Shown: piece after piece, positions 25,223 through 37,789 of the stretch | How the letters are laid out: the number at the start of each line of letters is the position of its first letter | Numbering within the stretch: the stretch's first letter is position 1 | Assembly: GCA_034769895.1 (NCBI GenBank) | Contig: CM068367.1 | Location: 353,493,961-353,557,960, forward strand | Reading direction: 5' to 3' | DNA: 64,000 bases | From: Magicicada septendecula | Lineage: Eukaryota; Arthropoda; Insecta; Hemiptera; Cicadidae | Notes under the pieces: model-generated | Databases searched by the model: none | What the model was told of the DNA's origin: nothing | The model's input: the letters and a program-made list of their open reading frames with translations, nothing else | Translations under genes and position numbers: made by a program

Positions 25223-25497
25223 GATCCAGCTCGCTGTTGTCACGAGAGGAATTGTGACAATTCCAAATTTTGAATCCTTAATTATAGAATATACGCAAAT
25301 ACATCCAAGAAATAATAGGGAATCGAGTTATGTGACGGCGAAAGAGGGGAGAAATTCCTACAAAGAAAGTGAAAGTGTTTCGAACAAAGCAAGTGGAATG
25401 CAGAAGAAGGCATGGGGTGATAGACCGCCTGTAAACACACAACAACACCGCACTGGGGATCGGCGCGCGGTTAGCACAATGGAATTCGTCAATAAGG
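25223..25497 (+). other. gag-pol linker region of the gypsy element
   Basis: The segment between the end of the capsid domain and the start of the long pol frame. It encodes basic, polar low-complexity sequence on the + strand and probably belongs to the C-terminal gag region. No domain was recognised. Confidence 0.5.
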
Positions 25498-28400
25498 GTG
25501 CGTCTACGTCGAGCAATGAACCTAAAATGGCTCGCCAACAAGAAGAAAAAAAAATTCGTTTATACAATAGCGGAGATAGCCCACAATAGGGATGGTTATC
25601 AGACTAATATAATACTACCCGACTTAAGAAGCGACTTGTTATGCGATGATGACGAGGAGATTGTCCAACGAGTAATAAAATGTCCAAAAATAACTATAAA
25701 ATTTAACAAGGATATTACTGTACAAGCTTTGCTTGACACTGGATCCGTTATCGCCGGATTGTCCGAATCTTGGTTTAATCAACATAAACATAACATAGCA
25801 CCTTATGAAATTTTACCGATGACCAATACTTTAATAGTTAGTGCGGTAGGCAATAAATCGAAATTAATAAGGAAGCAAATATTATGCGATATTTATATCG
25901 AAGGGATTAAGTATGAATGTGTGTTTCTCATTATACCAGATTTAATAAAACCTTGTATCTTAGGAATTCATTTTCTCCAGGAAGCAGGATGTCTCATTGA
26001 CATGGGAAAAAGGGTCGTCGAATTAAGAAGAGAGGCTGACGAAGCGGCGTGCACAGTGCCAATGATGCATATAGAGGTGGTGGACACAGAAGAAGAAGAA
26101 GAGATCATACGGAACATCGATAAGAAAGTAGAGAGTATTGACTGCGGAGATAAAAGGATGTTGATGAAATTAAGAGAGATTCTCGTAAGGAATAGAAGTT
26201 TATTCAGGGAGTGCCCCGGAAGGATCGAAGGATACGTTCACGAGTTCCAAGTCACTGACCGGACACCGTACTTCCAGAGAGGATGGCCTGTCCCATTAGC
26301 ATATAAAGGGAAGGTGGATGATGAGATTAGACGAATGTTACGGTATGGGGTCATTGAGCGATGCAACAGCGCCTATATCAACCCACTTGTTACTGTTATT
26401 AAGAAAGACGGAAGAGTACGATTATGTCTGGATGCGAGGATGGTGAACAGCGTGACGATTCCGGACTACGAGGGTGCCTCACCGATAAACGATATTTTGG
26501 CTAGATGTTGTGAAATGAAGTATTTATCTACCGTAGACTTAACTAGCAGTTTCTGGCAAGTACCACTGAAGCCAGAGTGCCGGAACTTCACCGCTTTTAT
26601 GTACGAAGGCAAATGTTATCGCTTCACAGTTACGCCGTTTGGACTGAGTACCAGTTCTGCTGCACTAACCAGGGGATTGGACACAGTATTGGAAGAAGAG
26701 GTTAAGAAAAACACCATTATTTATGTAGACGATTGCTTATGTTATTCCGGAGATTTAGAAACACATGTATCACATTTAGATTTATTGTTAACTAACTTAA
26801 GAAGAGCGAATTTGACCATCAATTTGGATAAGTCGCAATTCTTTAGGCAAGAAATTGCATACCTTGGATATCGTTTAACTACGCAAGGAATACAGGCAAC
26901 GGATGAGAAGATTGGTGCAATTATGAAGTTTCCAGCACCTCGAAACCAAAAGCAATTAAAGGGTTTCTTGGGCTTAACAAATTTCTATAACCGCTTTACG
27001 GATAAATACGCCGAAACCACCAGACCGTTACTTGAATTATTACGAAAAGGACATAGATTCGCATGGTCACCGGAACTAAACAAATGTTTTCAACAAGTTA
27101 AAGAGCTATTTGTAGAAACAGTTATCTTGAAGTTTCCTCGAATAAACCAACGATACTACATGCAGTGCGACGCCAGCAACTTTGCATATGGCGGGCAGCT
27201 ATATCAACTGGACGAGGAAGGGAAAATCGGAGTTATAGCATTTACTAGCAAAAGATTCAAGGGTGCAGAAAGAAATTACTACACCACTGAAAAGGAGCTC
27301 TTGAGTATTGTACGATGTCTCGAAAAATTCCGTATATATATATTAGGGCAACCTTTAACTATTATCACGGATAATAAGGCATTGACCTTTATGAACAAAT
27401 GCCATTTAAATAACTCACGAATAACACGCTGGATTTTAAGTATCCAAGAATACAAGTTCGATATTGTCCATTGTAAGAGCAAGGACAACATTATTGCTGA
27501 TCTTCTAAGCAGAAACCCAGAAGACGCCACGTTAGAAGAAATTAGCGACAATACGTGCGAATATTTAATTAATCACCTGATGATCAAGATGGATAGAAAA
27601 GTAAGCAAGATAATTATGGTAATTGGAAAATATCAACTTGAAGATACTAAGCTTAAGACCATTATAGATAAGATTAAAGAAAAATGTTTAGATAAGGAAA
27701 TAAGTAAATTTTACAGATATGTTAGTGAGAAATTATATAGATTACGTAGGAGGGAATGGAAACTGTACATACCGAACAGTGTATCCGGAGAAATAATTGC
27801 CGAAATACACCGGATGTATGGACACCCAGGAGCGAAGAAATGTACAAAATTGTTACAAGAGCATTTTACCATAGACGGTATGTTGAAAAAAGTGAAGATT
27901 TACGTACGGACATGCGACATGTGTCAAAAATGCAAGGACGCAGGTAACAAAGTCCTATTTGGTGGAACGAAAGCCATTGTCCCGTTAAGGAAGGGTGACC
28001 TAGTGAGCGCTGATTATTTTGGGCCACTACCCGTCTCGTCCGCCGGGGTGAGGTATTTGTTCGTCATTGTAGACAATTTCACAAAATACGTGCGACTGTT
28101 TACACTCAGGAGGGCAACGACCGCTGCCACGTTAAGGAGAGTACATCAATATTGTAAAGAGTTGGGATGTCCTAAAATAATTCTTACTGACAATGGAACG
28201 CAGTTCACATCTAAAAAATGGTTAAACGGCTTAAACGAATTAAACATTCTACCAAGATTCACCGCAATTAGAAACCCATGTGCGAATCTGGCTGAAAGGA
28301 TTAATAGACAACTCGGAAATTTATTCAGAATCTTTGTGTGTGACCAACATACAAAGTGGTCGCGTTATGTACCTATAATTGAAAGTTGCATTAACGAGAC

Positions 28401-28818
28401 GTACCACGAGACTATAGAAGTGACACCCTATGAGGCACAGCTCGGGAAAAAACCGACAAGAGTTTGGGAAAAATACCTGGACAAGGACATACTTCAAGGT
28501 AAAGGAGCTGACCACAACCAAATATTTGTAAAGATGAAAGAGAAGAGGGAAAAGCAAGCTAAGTTGTGTAATGAATCCAAAACCATTACAAAATTCCAAA
28601 TTGGTGAGAAGGTGTTAATAAGGACCTATTATCAATCAGACGCGATCCAGAAAAGGATTGAGAAATTTTGTGAACTGTACTGTGGGCCATACAAAGTACA
28701 TCGAATTCTTGGAGATGCTACATACCAGCTCGTCGATTGCGATGACGAAAGCAAAATCCGAGGGAAATTCAATGTAAAACAAATGAAGAAATATTATGAG
28801 CCAGAAAACAGAAGGTGA
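25498..28818 (+). CDS. pol: pol polyprotein: protease, RT, RNase H, integrase
   Basis: An open frame of 1106 codons. Protease: LLDTGS with the active Asp near residue 80. Reverse transcriptase: RLCLDARMVNSV, FWQVPL, and the catalytic YVDD near 409-412. RNase H: QCDASNFAYGG near 555 and TEKELLSIVRCLEKFR. Integrase zinc domain: HPGAKKC with CDMCQKC (about 775-815). Integrase core: D in SADYFGPLP (about 838), D in ILTDNGTQF (about 894) and E in NLAERINRQL (about 930). A GPY/F-type module (LYCGPYKVHRILGDATYQL) lies near 1060. The order PR-RT-RH-IN is the Ty3/gypsy order. All catalytic motifs are visible. The true N terminus is uncertain, since pol is normally expressed as a gag fusion. Confidence 0.95.
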   Translation: MRLRRAMNLKWLANKKKKKFVYTIAEIAHNRDGYQTNIILPDLRSDLLCDDDEEIVQRVIKCPKITIKFNKDITVQALLDTGSVIAGLSESWFNQHKHNIAPYEILPMTNTLIVSAVGNKSKLIRKQILCDIYIEGIKYECVFLIIPDLIKPCILGIHFLQEAGCLIDMGKRVVELRREADEAACTVPMMHIEVVDTEEEEEIIRNIDKKVESIDCGDKRMLMKLREILVRNRSLFRECPGRIEGYVHEFQVTDRTPYFQRGWPVPLAYKGKVDDEIRRMLRYGVIERCNSAYINPLVTVIKKDGRVRLCLDARMVNSVTIPDYEGASPINDILARCCEMKYLSTVDLTSSFWQVPLKPECRNFTAFMYEGKCYRFTVTPFGLSTSSAALTRGLDTVLEEEVKKNTIIYVDDCLCYSGDLETHVSHLDLLLTNLRRANLTINLDKSQFFRQEIAYLGYRLTTQGIQATDEKIGAIMKFPAPRNQKQLKGFLGLTNFYNRFTDKYAETTRPLLELLRKGHRFAWSPELNKCFQQVKELFVETVILKFPRINQRYYMQCDASNFAYGGQLYQLDEEGKIGVIAFTSKRFKGAERNYYTTEKELLSIVRCLEKFRIYILGQPLTIITDNKALTFMNKCHLNNSRITRWILSIQEYKFDIVHCKSKDNIIADLLSRNPEDATLEEISDNTCEYLINHLMIKMDRKVSKIIMVIGKYQLEDTKLKTIIDKIKEKCLDKEISKFYRYVSEKLYRLRRREWKLYIPNSVSGEIIAEIHRMYGHPGAKKCTKLLQEHFTIDGMLKKVKIYVRTCDMCQKCKDAGNKVLFGGTKAIVPLRKGDLVSADYFGPLPVSSAGVRYLFVIVDNFTKYVRLFTLRRATTAATLRRVHQYCKELGCPKIILTDNGTQFTSKKWLNGLNELNILPRFTAIRNPCANLAERINRQLGNLFRIFVCDQHTKWSRYVPIIESCINETYHETIEVTPYEAQLGKKPTRVWEKYLDKDILQGKGADHNQIFVKMKEKREKQAKLCNESKTITKFQIGEKVLIRTYYQSDAIQKRIEKFCELYCGPYKVHRILGDATYQLVDCDDESKIRGKFNVKQMKKYYEPENRR

Positions 28819-29844
28819 AATGAAAAGGAGAAAGTTGAAGAACATATCATAACAAGTTAGCGGATGGAGATGAGTCATCTGCGTTAGGGTAAATGACGCG
28901 CTTATCTCATTCAAGCTGGCTTAACCAAAAGAAAATATGTAATCTAAATGTTAAGTGTAACTTAAGAGTTTACTTAGTTAATAGACCACTCATAAAATGT
29001 TAGATACTAAGTGTGAATTAATGTTTTGAGTGACATTTTATGAAGTATTGTAGTGAATACAAAGGACATTTTAGTTACAACTACTTGTTCACATAGCAAT
29101 AAATTATTGAGACAAAGTGAAAAAAAAAAAAAAAGGGGGCACTTAAAAGTAAATAAGTGGTATTAAATTAAAAAGCTATAGTGCAAATAAACTTTGTTAA
29201 AGTGAATGTACATCATTGATAGGTTAGGAATTTAAATGATGTTAGAACGAAGTAAATAACTCGTTAGCAAATAATTTATTATGTGTATGTATATAAATGA
29301 TCAAATAATATCAATATAAATAAAACTAAAGTAGCGGATATGTTAATCATCAATCTAATTTTAAATAACATTTTAAGAAAAAATTATTGGTAGGACTATT
29401 TTTACTGCATAAAATGTATATGTGTAGGAGATTTTCTTTGGTTTCATGTAAAGCGTTACATTAAATCTATTGATTTGTTTGATATTATATTGCGTGAATA
29501 GTATTCTAGAAGGTAAAGAGATTATTTGATTAATTAAGGTACATATTACTCATTGAATTTATGATTTGTTTTATAATTAGAGAAATAAGGTACTTATATG
29601 TAACCGATATGTAAATACGATGATGTTAAATGCGTTCAGCCATCCCAAATAGCTAGCAATAAATTCGTAGATACAATTAAAACTAAAAGGGGGTACACCA
29701 ATTGTAATACAAGTCATTAAAAGTAGGTTAACAGGTAATATCCCTCCCTGAGGAAGATGAACATGGTGAGGCGACGTACAGGGCGCAGAATTTGGATTTG
29801 AGTTGTTCCCTAAGGTCACATCATCAAATCAAAATTGAGGACAC
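28819..29844 (+). other. 3' non-coding region of the gypsy element
   Basis: No frame of length and no envelope-like protein. An A-run followed by GGGGGC lies at 29120-29140 and AAAACTAAAAGGGGG at 29681-29695. Both are purine-rich, but neither abuts the 3' LTR, so the polypurine tract used for plus-strand priming is not certain. Confidence 0.65.
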
Positions 29845-32161
29845 TGTAACGAGCAAAAATTTAAAAATTTTTAAATTTTCTCCTCGACGGAGTGCGTTCA
29901 CACGGAGCTGTGTCAACGACTTCTAGTTGACGCAATAAATAAAGCGTAATGAGAAGATGTCAGAGCAGCGTCGCTAACTAGACAATAGGAAGACGTTAAG
30001 TTCGACCCGGCTATAGAAATTGGATGTACGAGATGACAGGGAAAGTTTAGTTTAGAATTATTATTACCCGCAACAGCCGAAACAATGTAGGCGAGGACAT
30101 TCACACGTGTACTGAGAATTGAAGCAGATGTTCAGCCAAGTTACGTCAGTATACGATGTACTGCAAAAAAGGGAAACAATATGTTTACAAAGGAACGGAC
30201 GTACAGCACTTTAAGAAACAATACGTGGAGCAGATAATGGACAAAACTCAAGTCATGTTACTCAGCTGGAGTCACGCAATTTACGAGTGGAAAGTTGGGG
30301 TGACTTCACCAACTAGCAGATGTCCAAAATTATTAATAGTTACAAAAAAGGGGTGTAAGAGAGAACAATACTTCGGAAGAACCCTAGAACAGATGTAAGG
30401 CAACTCAGAAAAACACTGCGTTTACCTCAGACAATAGATTGATCGACAGGCGTATAATAGCTAGAGATTCTACGAAATAGGTCAACGTTCGACAAAGCAA
30501 AATCGGGGGATGTCTGGCAACCTATCAGAAGACCAAAGCTACGAAAAACACTGGTGGAGAGGACAGTTTCTATAGTGACAAAAACAAAGAACCTATCAGA
30601 AGAACGATGACGGAGAATCTTAACATAGTGGGACAAACTATTCCAGGAAAACTAAAAACTGACCTATCACGAGTAAGGAAGGCGTGAACAGCGCGGTAGA
30701 CAAAATTTTGAGTAGGGACGAATTAATAAAACTATATGTCCAACACAGGGACGAGGCCAGTTTTACTTCAATTTTTCAAGAGTTTACTTTAAATTCGAAG
30801 CTAGTTTTACTTAAATTTTTCAAGAGTTTACTTTAAATTCGAAGCCAGTATATACTTTAATTTTCAAACTAGTATACTTTAATTGTTCGGAGAGTATAAC
30901 TCAAGTTTCGGGAGTTAGTACATCAAATCGTAAATTAACAGACTTAGTGTAATCGTCAGACTTAGTAGACTTTTAATAGTGAAGTTCGAAGTGCGATGTA
31001 ACGGACTTAGATAGTAATCATTTAAAGCGAACAATAATAACGCAACACGTACAAATATCATCACATATGTATTGTACAAAACAGACGAACTTAAATTTAT
31101 TCAGTGTTACTACATCTCATTAAAACGTTATAGAACATGAAACATTGGACTAACTAATCTAATCACACATATATTGATAAAAAGGTGATATAAGTGGCGA
31201 ACAGACATAAACAGTAACATTAAAATGAACATACAACACTCATTGTAAAATGGATTATTCCAACGAACACTAAAACATTACTTATTTACACAACTCTACT
31301 TCGACGCGAGTGATCGTGGGTGTGTGCAAGTGTTTGTGATATCAGCGGCAGTCAACGAGATGTGTCTTCATGTCATCATCACCACCGAGACCGAACATCA
31401 CAGGATACTAATGGATATTTCATAAACTCAAGTAACCATTATTTTAATTATTACTATTAAGCTGCTGCTACTGACCTGATTCTTTCAAAGAATTCCTCCC
31501 TGGGAAAATTATTAGTAAACGTAATGAATATAAATCAGATTTAAAAGTATAAGTAACGAATATGTTAACAAAACCTATCTGGGATTAATGAACGCATCAA
31601 TAATTAGAATATGAATTGTTATCTCATATGATTTATGTATGTATGTGTGTCTTCTTTGTTTCAGCAAATATTTAAACTTGAATTTGTTTTATATAAAAAT
31701 ATGTATGTATTTACAGGTACATTGATGCTTTATATGTATGATTATAACTTACTATGAATGATAAATAAATTAGTTATTTAAGTTGATTCTACATATGCGT
31801 TTATTATTACTACAGATAACCCAGATGTTAACTTAATTTTTAAAATAAAATCACAAAGTAGAATTTTAAGAGTTTCTTTTGCTCAGTAATATAAATTGAA
31901 TTTACGATATTAATTATTAAATGATATCAAGTGTTGAGCTATAAATAATCAGAATATTTATTATATTAATGGCGCTCCAAGATCGTGGGGCACGGCAAAC
32001 CAAATAAATTGATTAATTTCCTTAAATTATTTATTATATTAATGGCGCATCCAACGCGTGGCACGAGACAATAGATATGACTAGATAATCATAATCAAAA
32101 GAAGTTTATATAATTATAAGATAATTAATTTATGCAAGTAATCTGCATATTAGTTATTATA
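29845..32161 (+). repeat. 3' LTR of the + strand gypsy element
   Basis: 2317 bp, colinear with 21528-23841. It differs at about 19 single sites and by one extra ATT triplet near 30060. It ends TTAGTTATTATA directly before the CTAG target duplication. Confidence 0.93.
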
Positions 32162-32165
32162 CTAG

Positions 32166-32920
32166 TTTATAGCATTTATTCTTGTTACGTGAGTTACAGT
32201 TTGCACACGACTGATTCCGAACACATGCTCCGATCCTAAAATTGTTTTTCAAGTTATAAATTAATAAAACCTTAGTTCTCACTCTTTCAATATTAACTGT
32301 AATACACACATTGTTTGTTAATTTTGATTCTACGAAAATATAGCATAAGTTTATAAATCTTCACAACTATTTACACATGTTAACCCTACGTAAGTCTTAA
32401 GTCAACTTGCTGAACTTTCACCACCGACTACTTCCGAATTTACGTAAAGACTCTTAAATGTTTAAGTCAAGACTCCGCGAAAATTATAACGGACTCCATC
32501 GATACGTTACTACCGACTCTCCGAAAATTTTAGTAATAGACTCCCTTGATCGCGCTTTCAGCTTATTTTATATAGTCAATACACAGGATTCCCCACCAAG
32601 TCTCTTTTCGTCCCACTGTTGCGTTTCCATCTGTTCTTCTCTGTTTCTTTTACGAAACTTCCCTCCTAGTTCTATTACATGTTACCCTGCTACGTTTCCA
32701 TTGGTTTTACGTTCCTGTCTTCTAAGAACTTCACTCCTGGAAACCCGCCTATGTTGAAAGCTGATTTCTGATAGGTCATCTTCTTACCCTACTCTATTTC
32801 TTGGCTTCTGGTTCAACCCCTCCTGTTATCGTTAAGTCTGATTTCACACTTGTAAATCTTCCTGTCATTTTTTCTATGTCCCATTTAGACAGAATCACCC
32901 TTAACTGCCTTCCTAACGCA
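32166..32920. other. Intergenic DNA, nothing recognised
   Basis: AT-rich flank of the gypsy element. The frame at 32458-32757 shows no domain. Confidence 0.5.
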
Positions 32921-33430
32921 CAGCTGCACTGGTTAATGAGTTTACTCAAGTTTACTTTAGTTTTCTCAGTATTTGCTGGTAACCCTTCCGTTGTCTTTTT
33001 CTATACCCCTTTAGCGAGAAATATTCCTTAATTGTCTCTTAGTGTCCAGCTGTACAGTTTATTAACCTTTGCTGTGTTTTCTCGGTACTTCATTCAGTCA
33101 CCCCTTACTGTTGTTTTTCTACGCCTCTACCAGAACAACCCTTAGTTCGCTAAGCTTGCATCTGTCTTGTTAATTGGTTCAATCACCTTCGTCGTATACT
33201 TCTGGGTATGTCCCCTTTCATACTTATATCTGGTAGTTTTCCATTCCTTTCAGTAACAACACTTCCAGCTGCATCGTTGATGAGTTTATTCAACTTTGCT
33301 GTTGCATTCTTGGTATCTCGTTCAGCCACCCTTACTCTATCTTTCTCAGTATTACACTCGTGATTCTTCTGGCGTTTTTCTATGGGTTAGCTAGAACAAA
33401 CCCTAATTTTTCAAGTGACCATCTGCACTG
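32921..33430 (+). repeat. Decayed tandem repeat, about three units
   Basis: CAGCTG(C/T)A followed by a GTTTATTAAC/GATGAGTTTA block, a TTTGCTGT block, a TCGGTA/TTGGTA block, CACCCTTACT and a GTTTTTCTA block recurs from 32921, 33047 and 33266. The spacing is uneven (126 and 219 bp) and divergence is high, so the array is old or the units have indels. No coding sense. Confidence 0.45.
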
Positions 33431-35534
33431 TTGGATTTATGATATGTCCATAAACATGCCTGTCGTCGTAAAAGGATTTCACACTTTTTTGTGTTAACTT
33501 CCTATCGTAATTTCCCTTCACATATCAATGTCAATTCAACAGCTGCCACCTGCTTTTCTCCTTTTTTTTGCGTTACAAAGAATGACTCTACTTCTTCAAG
33601 TGGATACCATTTAATTTGATCTACCATTTCATCTACTTTTTTCATTGTGTACTAGCTTGCTGCCTTCGTTCTCTGTGCGCAACGATCTGGTAAATTGTAA
33701 ATTAAGTTTTCTCTTCGTTTACACTTAAACCCAAATCTTGCACTTCCATTTCTAGCAAGTGGAATACTCACTACAAAATTATCATACTTTTTGTGGTAAA
33801 TGCTACTTTATGTTCACATACAGTTTGGATTATTCTATAGGCCTAAATATCTGTTCAATTTTTTTACAGATTTTTAAAGAGCGGAGTCAAACTGCGACTT
33901 CCTGACTAATTCTGCTAACCAATTTGGCTCACTCCCGCACAATCAGTCAGACAAGCATCTGAATGGTTTGGATTACAATATTGTTACAGGCATTTTTTAT
34001 GTGCTACATATAGTATCTATGGCTAAAAAGATGTGAGCTCTTATGGTTATTATCTTATAATTAAAAGTATTATCTTAATATCCTAAGCATATACAAGGAA
34101 TCGTTCTAGTGTCAGCTTGTGTAGAAATTAATCAATCAGTATACTTTCATTGGTACTTCCAATACTTTCATATACTTTCTAGCAACCGTAATCAGAATTT
34201 AATATTAACTTTAACTTTCATCATGAAGGCAATGCCATATAGAACAGAACATGATTTCTGAATTATCATTGCTATAGACTGTAATCCCTCTTGTTCTCGT
34301 CCTCAGTTTCCCATACGTCTATTCGGCTGCAACACACCTTCGTTTGTGTAACCCTTATTCATTTTGTATCTATCTCTGCCATCTTTTTCGCCCTCAGTAT
34401 CGTTTGTACGTTTCGTGATAACTCGATTCGTTTGAACTATGATTTTGTTCCTAGTCCCTTTCCTTTCCACCTTTCATTTTGTTTTATCCTAGTCCGGATT
34501 CGAAGCTCACTGACTGTCTTCACGGTAACTCTATTGTATCGTGGTGAGCCACGACCACTACCGTCAAACCCCTAAACCGGAGGAACAGGAGAGTTTATTC
34601 AGAGTTCCCATCTTTCTGTCTCCTAGGCAAACTATTTTTACTACAACATACAGAGATTTGGCTGTCATTATTTTTTTTATTCGGGTCACTCCTCCTAGGA
34701 CTACAACGCTACCGCTCATTCTGTCTGTCTGTCTATCTTTGTCCGTTTGTCTACCTGTCTGTCTTAATCCATCCTTTCTCGCCAGCTCTCTTTTATAAAG
34801 AAGTTGGTTGTTACTCCTCCACAGTTTCTCATTACTCGGGACACGGGACCCCGTTGTGTAACGAGTGGTGTCAAGTGACCCCGTTGGCGGTTTATTTCTC
34901 GTAATAATAGAACTACCTTTTCTAATATATGTGTACTAAACATTACTAACTGAATACCATTATTTATGAATGGCTGTAAAGTGAGATCCAGTTAACTCGC
35001 TGCGAGATTTATGATTTGCGAAGTCAATCATTGAGGACGTTCAACTCGTCATTAATAGAGCCGAAGAAATGTATTAAAATGGCATCTATCTTTAGGATCC
35101 CCCCCTCCCACACACACACACACAGTTATGTACATCACACCGTGTACTGTTAGTGACTTACACCAGATAACAACAGCAAAGTTAAAGAACGTAATAAACG
35201 TGATAGCAGCCGGGTAAGTAACTAAGTGTACACGCGTTACTTTCGTTTTAATGGAGCAGGTCCTCCTAAAAGAATGATTCCCATTTACACGAAGTTATAG
35301 ACTACTTCCATCACGATACAAGCAAATAATTTTTGCACTAACAAAATTAGCAATTATATCTGCGTTTAGTTGAAACTTTATGTCCTTTGTTGCTTCTGAA
35401 TTGTGATATACTACGATACTATCCGTTAGGCATATTTATTTATGAAATACACTTTCACTGAAATTGCAGAATACCCTTGTGTCTTGTGTACCCTGAAATC
35501 GTGTGTCAAATTCGTATTTCACAAATGAGGTTCT
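33431..35534. other. Intergenic DNA with short simple repeats
   Basis: No gene was recognised. A (GTCT)n-like tract lies at 34720-34768 and a short (CA)n at 35109-35125. Frames near 34291-34798 are T/C-rich without a domain. Confidence 0.5.
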
Positions 35535-35830
35535 TGAGGGCTGTAAAGGGTTGTACCAAGAGAGATCTTATTAGAAATGATCATATTAGAATGGAGCTAG
35601 GCATAGTTGGACTTAAATGAGAAAATCTCCCGGTAAAAAACGGATTAGCGGTTACGCGTAGAGAGAACGGATCCAACTGGATTTTCAAGAAGAGCCCTTG
35701 ACTATCATCCAAGGGGAAGAGAAGTGTGCGAAGACTCCGTAAACGACGGTTGGATGAATTCCATTGAGACTGGGACAGACTAACCGCCTAAGCCGTAAAG
35801 GATGACGACGACGACAACGACACGAGATAA
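35535..35830 (+). pseudogene. LINE ORF2 C-terminal stub
   Basis: In the + frames one reads KGCTKRDLIRNDHIRMELGI, then further on RRENGSNWIF and KGKRSVRRLRKRRLDEFH. These are hallmarks of the C-terminal tail of LINE proteins (the RDxIRN...ELGI block and the GKRSVGRPRKRW block). In-frame stops separate the blocks, and everything upstream, including the RT core, is missing. A GACGACGACGACAACGAC run follows the coding end, a simple-repeat 3' tail as in RTE-like LINEs. Old, 5'-truncated copy. Confidence 0.8.
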
Positions 35831-37743
35831 TAATATGAAATGTAGCCTACTTGTCAGTAGTATTCTGTTAAGAATAAAACGTGTGAAAACTCAAAAGTTA
35901 AAGTTATCTCTCCAGCCTTATCCGCTAGAACAGCGTTTACCATGTACTATTAATCAGTTTAATAAGTAATCAGTTTCATATTACGACAGTTTAATTCAAT
36001 TAAATAAATGTCCAATTAACTTCTCCCTCCCTGGAATAATAAACGCTCAATTGTGTAATTATAATTACTTTTTAAACACGATATACTAAATAAAGTTTAC
36101 AGCCTTTTCACGGGAGTTGCTAACTGCTAACGCCTTTTTTTTTACATATAGCCAAGGTTCAATGCCGACTTCCCTTCTATACCAGTTAGTATGTTTATAC
36201 TTTTACGACGTAATTAAATGGGGAAAAATTTCTTTTAAATTGTTGTATTTATAAAACAACTTTTTGCATATTTTTAGACATCAGTTAATCAAACTGTATT
36301 ATTTATTTAGCTTTTGTATTCCATTTTTCTTCCTTAACCGCATACAATTTTATATTTCTTGTTTATTGACTGGAGTATGGGTTCAGTCTGCATATAAATT
36401 GTTATATCTTTTTCTATTATAAAAGTAAAAGAAAAATAAATGTAATGTTCACTTAATTTAACAGAATTGTACGTACTCGGTAGGATTTAAAAAGAATGTT
36501 ATTGTGTTTGTCAAATAGGCCTATTTGTTTACAATAGCTTTCTGAAAGATTATTCTATGATTAATGAACACAATTATTTTAAGAAAATCCATAAAGTAAG
36601 GTACTGACGAAGTAAGGTGTGACGATACAATCAAGTCTGTATTACAAGCAAAAGTATAAATGTGTTAATGAATTCAGGGGTACTTCAAACTTCTTTTCTG
36701 TTCACTGCAAACAGATTTTTTTTTTTGAGATTTGCAAACAGATTTTTTATTTTTACCAACTGAGAGTGGCTAAACGTACCCTCGCAATCTTAGTATCTCT
36801 CACACACTATCAATTACAGTCCATCCTGTAATCTTTTAGTGGATTACAGTCCGTCCTCTAACGTGGTCATATTATTTGCTTCCAGTCTGGTTGCCACGCA
36901 ATCCTTCATTCTTCACTCTGGGTCTGTATTCTTACATCTACAATCATTTGTAAGTATGGTTACCTGCGTACTGAAATACATAAATATATAATTTAACTGG
37001 AATACATAAATGATCTACGATTCCGCACTCCTCGTTACGTTTTTATAATGCCCATTGAAAAGTGCTCCGATGACAGTCATTTCAAAGTTTGCTAGAGTAA
37101 GTTCTACAATATTATGTAAACACTGTTAAGTGTTTGGCACACAAAAAACGCAACCCTCCTTGACGTACCTTTATTTTCTACAGTCGGCAGGTCCGACTAA
37201 GATAGACACAACCAGAGACGCTATACACATTTATTTTCATAAAGTTTTAATTTATGAAAGTTGAACTGTCAGAACGAGTTTTTACTTAACAATTTATAGG
37301 TTAAAATTGTCTTTTGTTTGAGTGTGTGAGGGAGCGAGGTGGGTGAGGGCAGAGGAAGAATATATAAATATATTTGTGCTTGTCGCTTTGTACACGATAA
37401 TGACGAAGTTTCACTTAGTTATACAAATGTGTTGAAGGTATTGTGTTCAAAAACTTGGCGACCTTAAAGGTTCTTTTGTAACAAAATGTTTTTCAGATCT
37501 CTTAATTGTAACTTTCGTAACTACTTCGGTGTAGCGCGCTATGTAGTTTTACTCAGAAGTAATTTGTTTATGAAAAGACAATGTTTACGTTATTAATGTA
37601 AAATATTCTTTAGGAAGTATGTTACTATTTAAGTTTAATGTAGAATTCTCGCTGACTGATGTTGCTTACTTCTCATAATGTAGATTCCCATAATAAATGT
37701 ACTGGGTAAAGATTTATTTGACTCTTTGTAAATGTTCGAGTTC

Positions 37744-37745
<2 letters not shown>
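35831..37745. other. Intergenic DNA, nothing recognised
   Basis: AT-rich. GGATTACAGTCC(A/G)TCC recurs closely near 36815-36860, a minor local duplication. Confidence 0.5.

Positions 37746-37782
<37 letters not shown>
37746..37782. repeat. (GT)n microsatellite followed by a G-rich tract
   Basis: About 18 GT units, then GAGGGGGGGGAGGGAGAG. Confidence 0.95.
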
Positions 37783-37785
<3 letters not shown>

Positions 37786-37789
37786 GGGG

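Larger units (their letters stand above)
21528..32161 (+). mobile_element. Ty3/gypsy LTR retrotransposon, nearly whole and young
   Basis: A 10.6-kb element bounded by CTAG on both sides (21524-21527 and 32162-32165). Parts in order: 5' LTR 21528-23841, primer-binding site at 23846, gag 23993-25222, linker, pol 25498-28818, a 1-kb non-coding 3' region, and 3' LTR 29845-32161. There is no envelope-like frame. The two LTRs differ at about 19 sites plus one 3-bp indel by my count (about 0.8%), which implies a recent insertion, perhaps of the order of a million years or less depending on the neutral rate. The coding part looks close to whole, with at most one or two apparent breaks around the gag-pol junction, where this superfamily commonly uses recoding. 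The clade within Ty3/gypsy is not assigned. Confidence 0.95.

Noticed and set aside
24377-28914. Many minus-strand frames opposite gag and pol
   Set aside because: Shadows of the coding strand; none shows its own motifs.
28819-29844. Possible envelope gene after pol in the + strand gypsy element
   Set aside because: No frame of suitable length, no signal peptide or transmembrane pattern.
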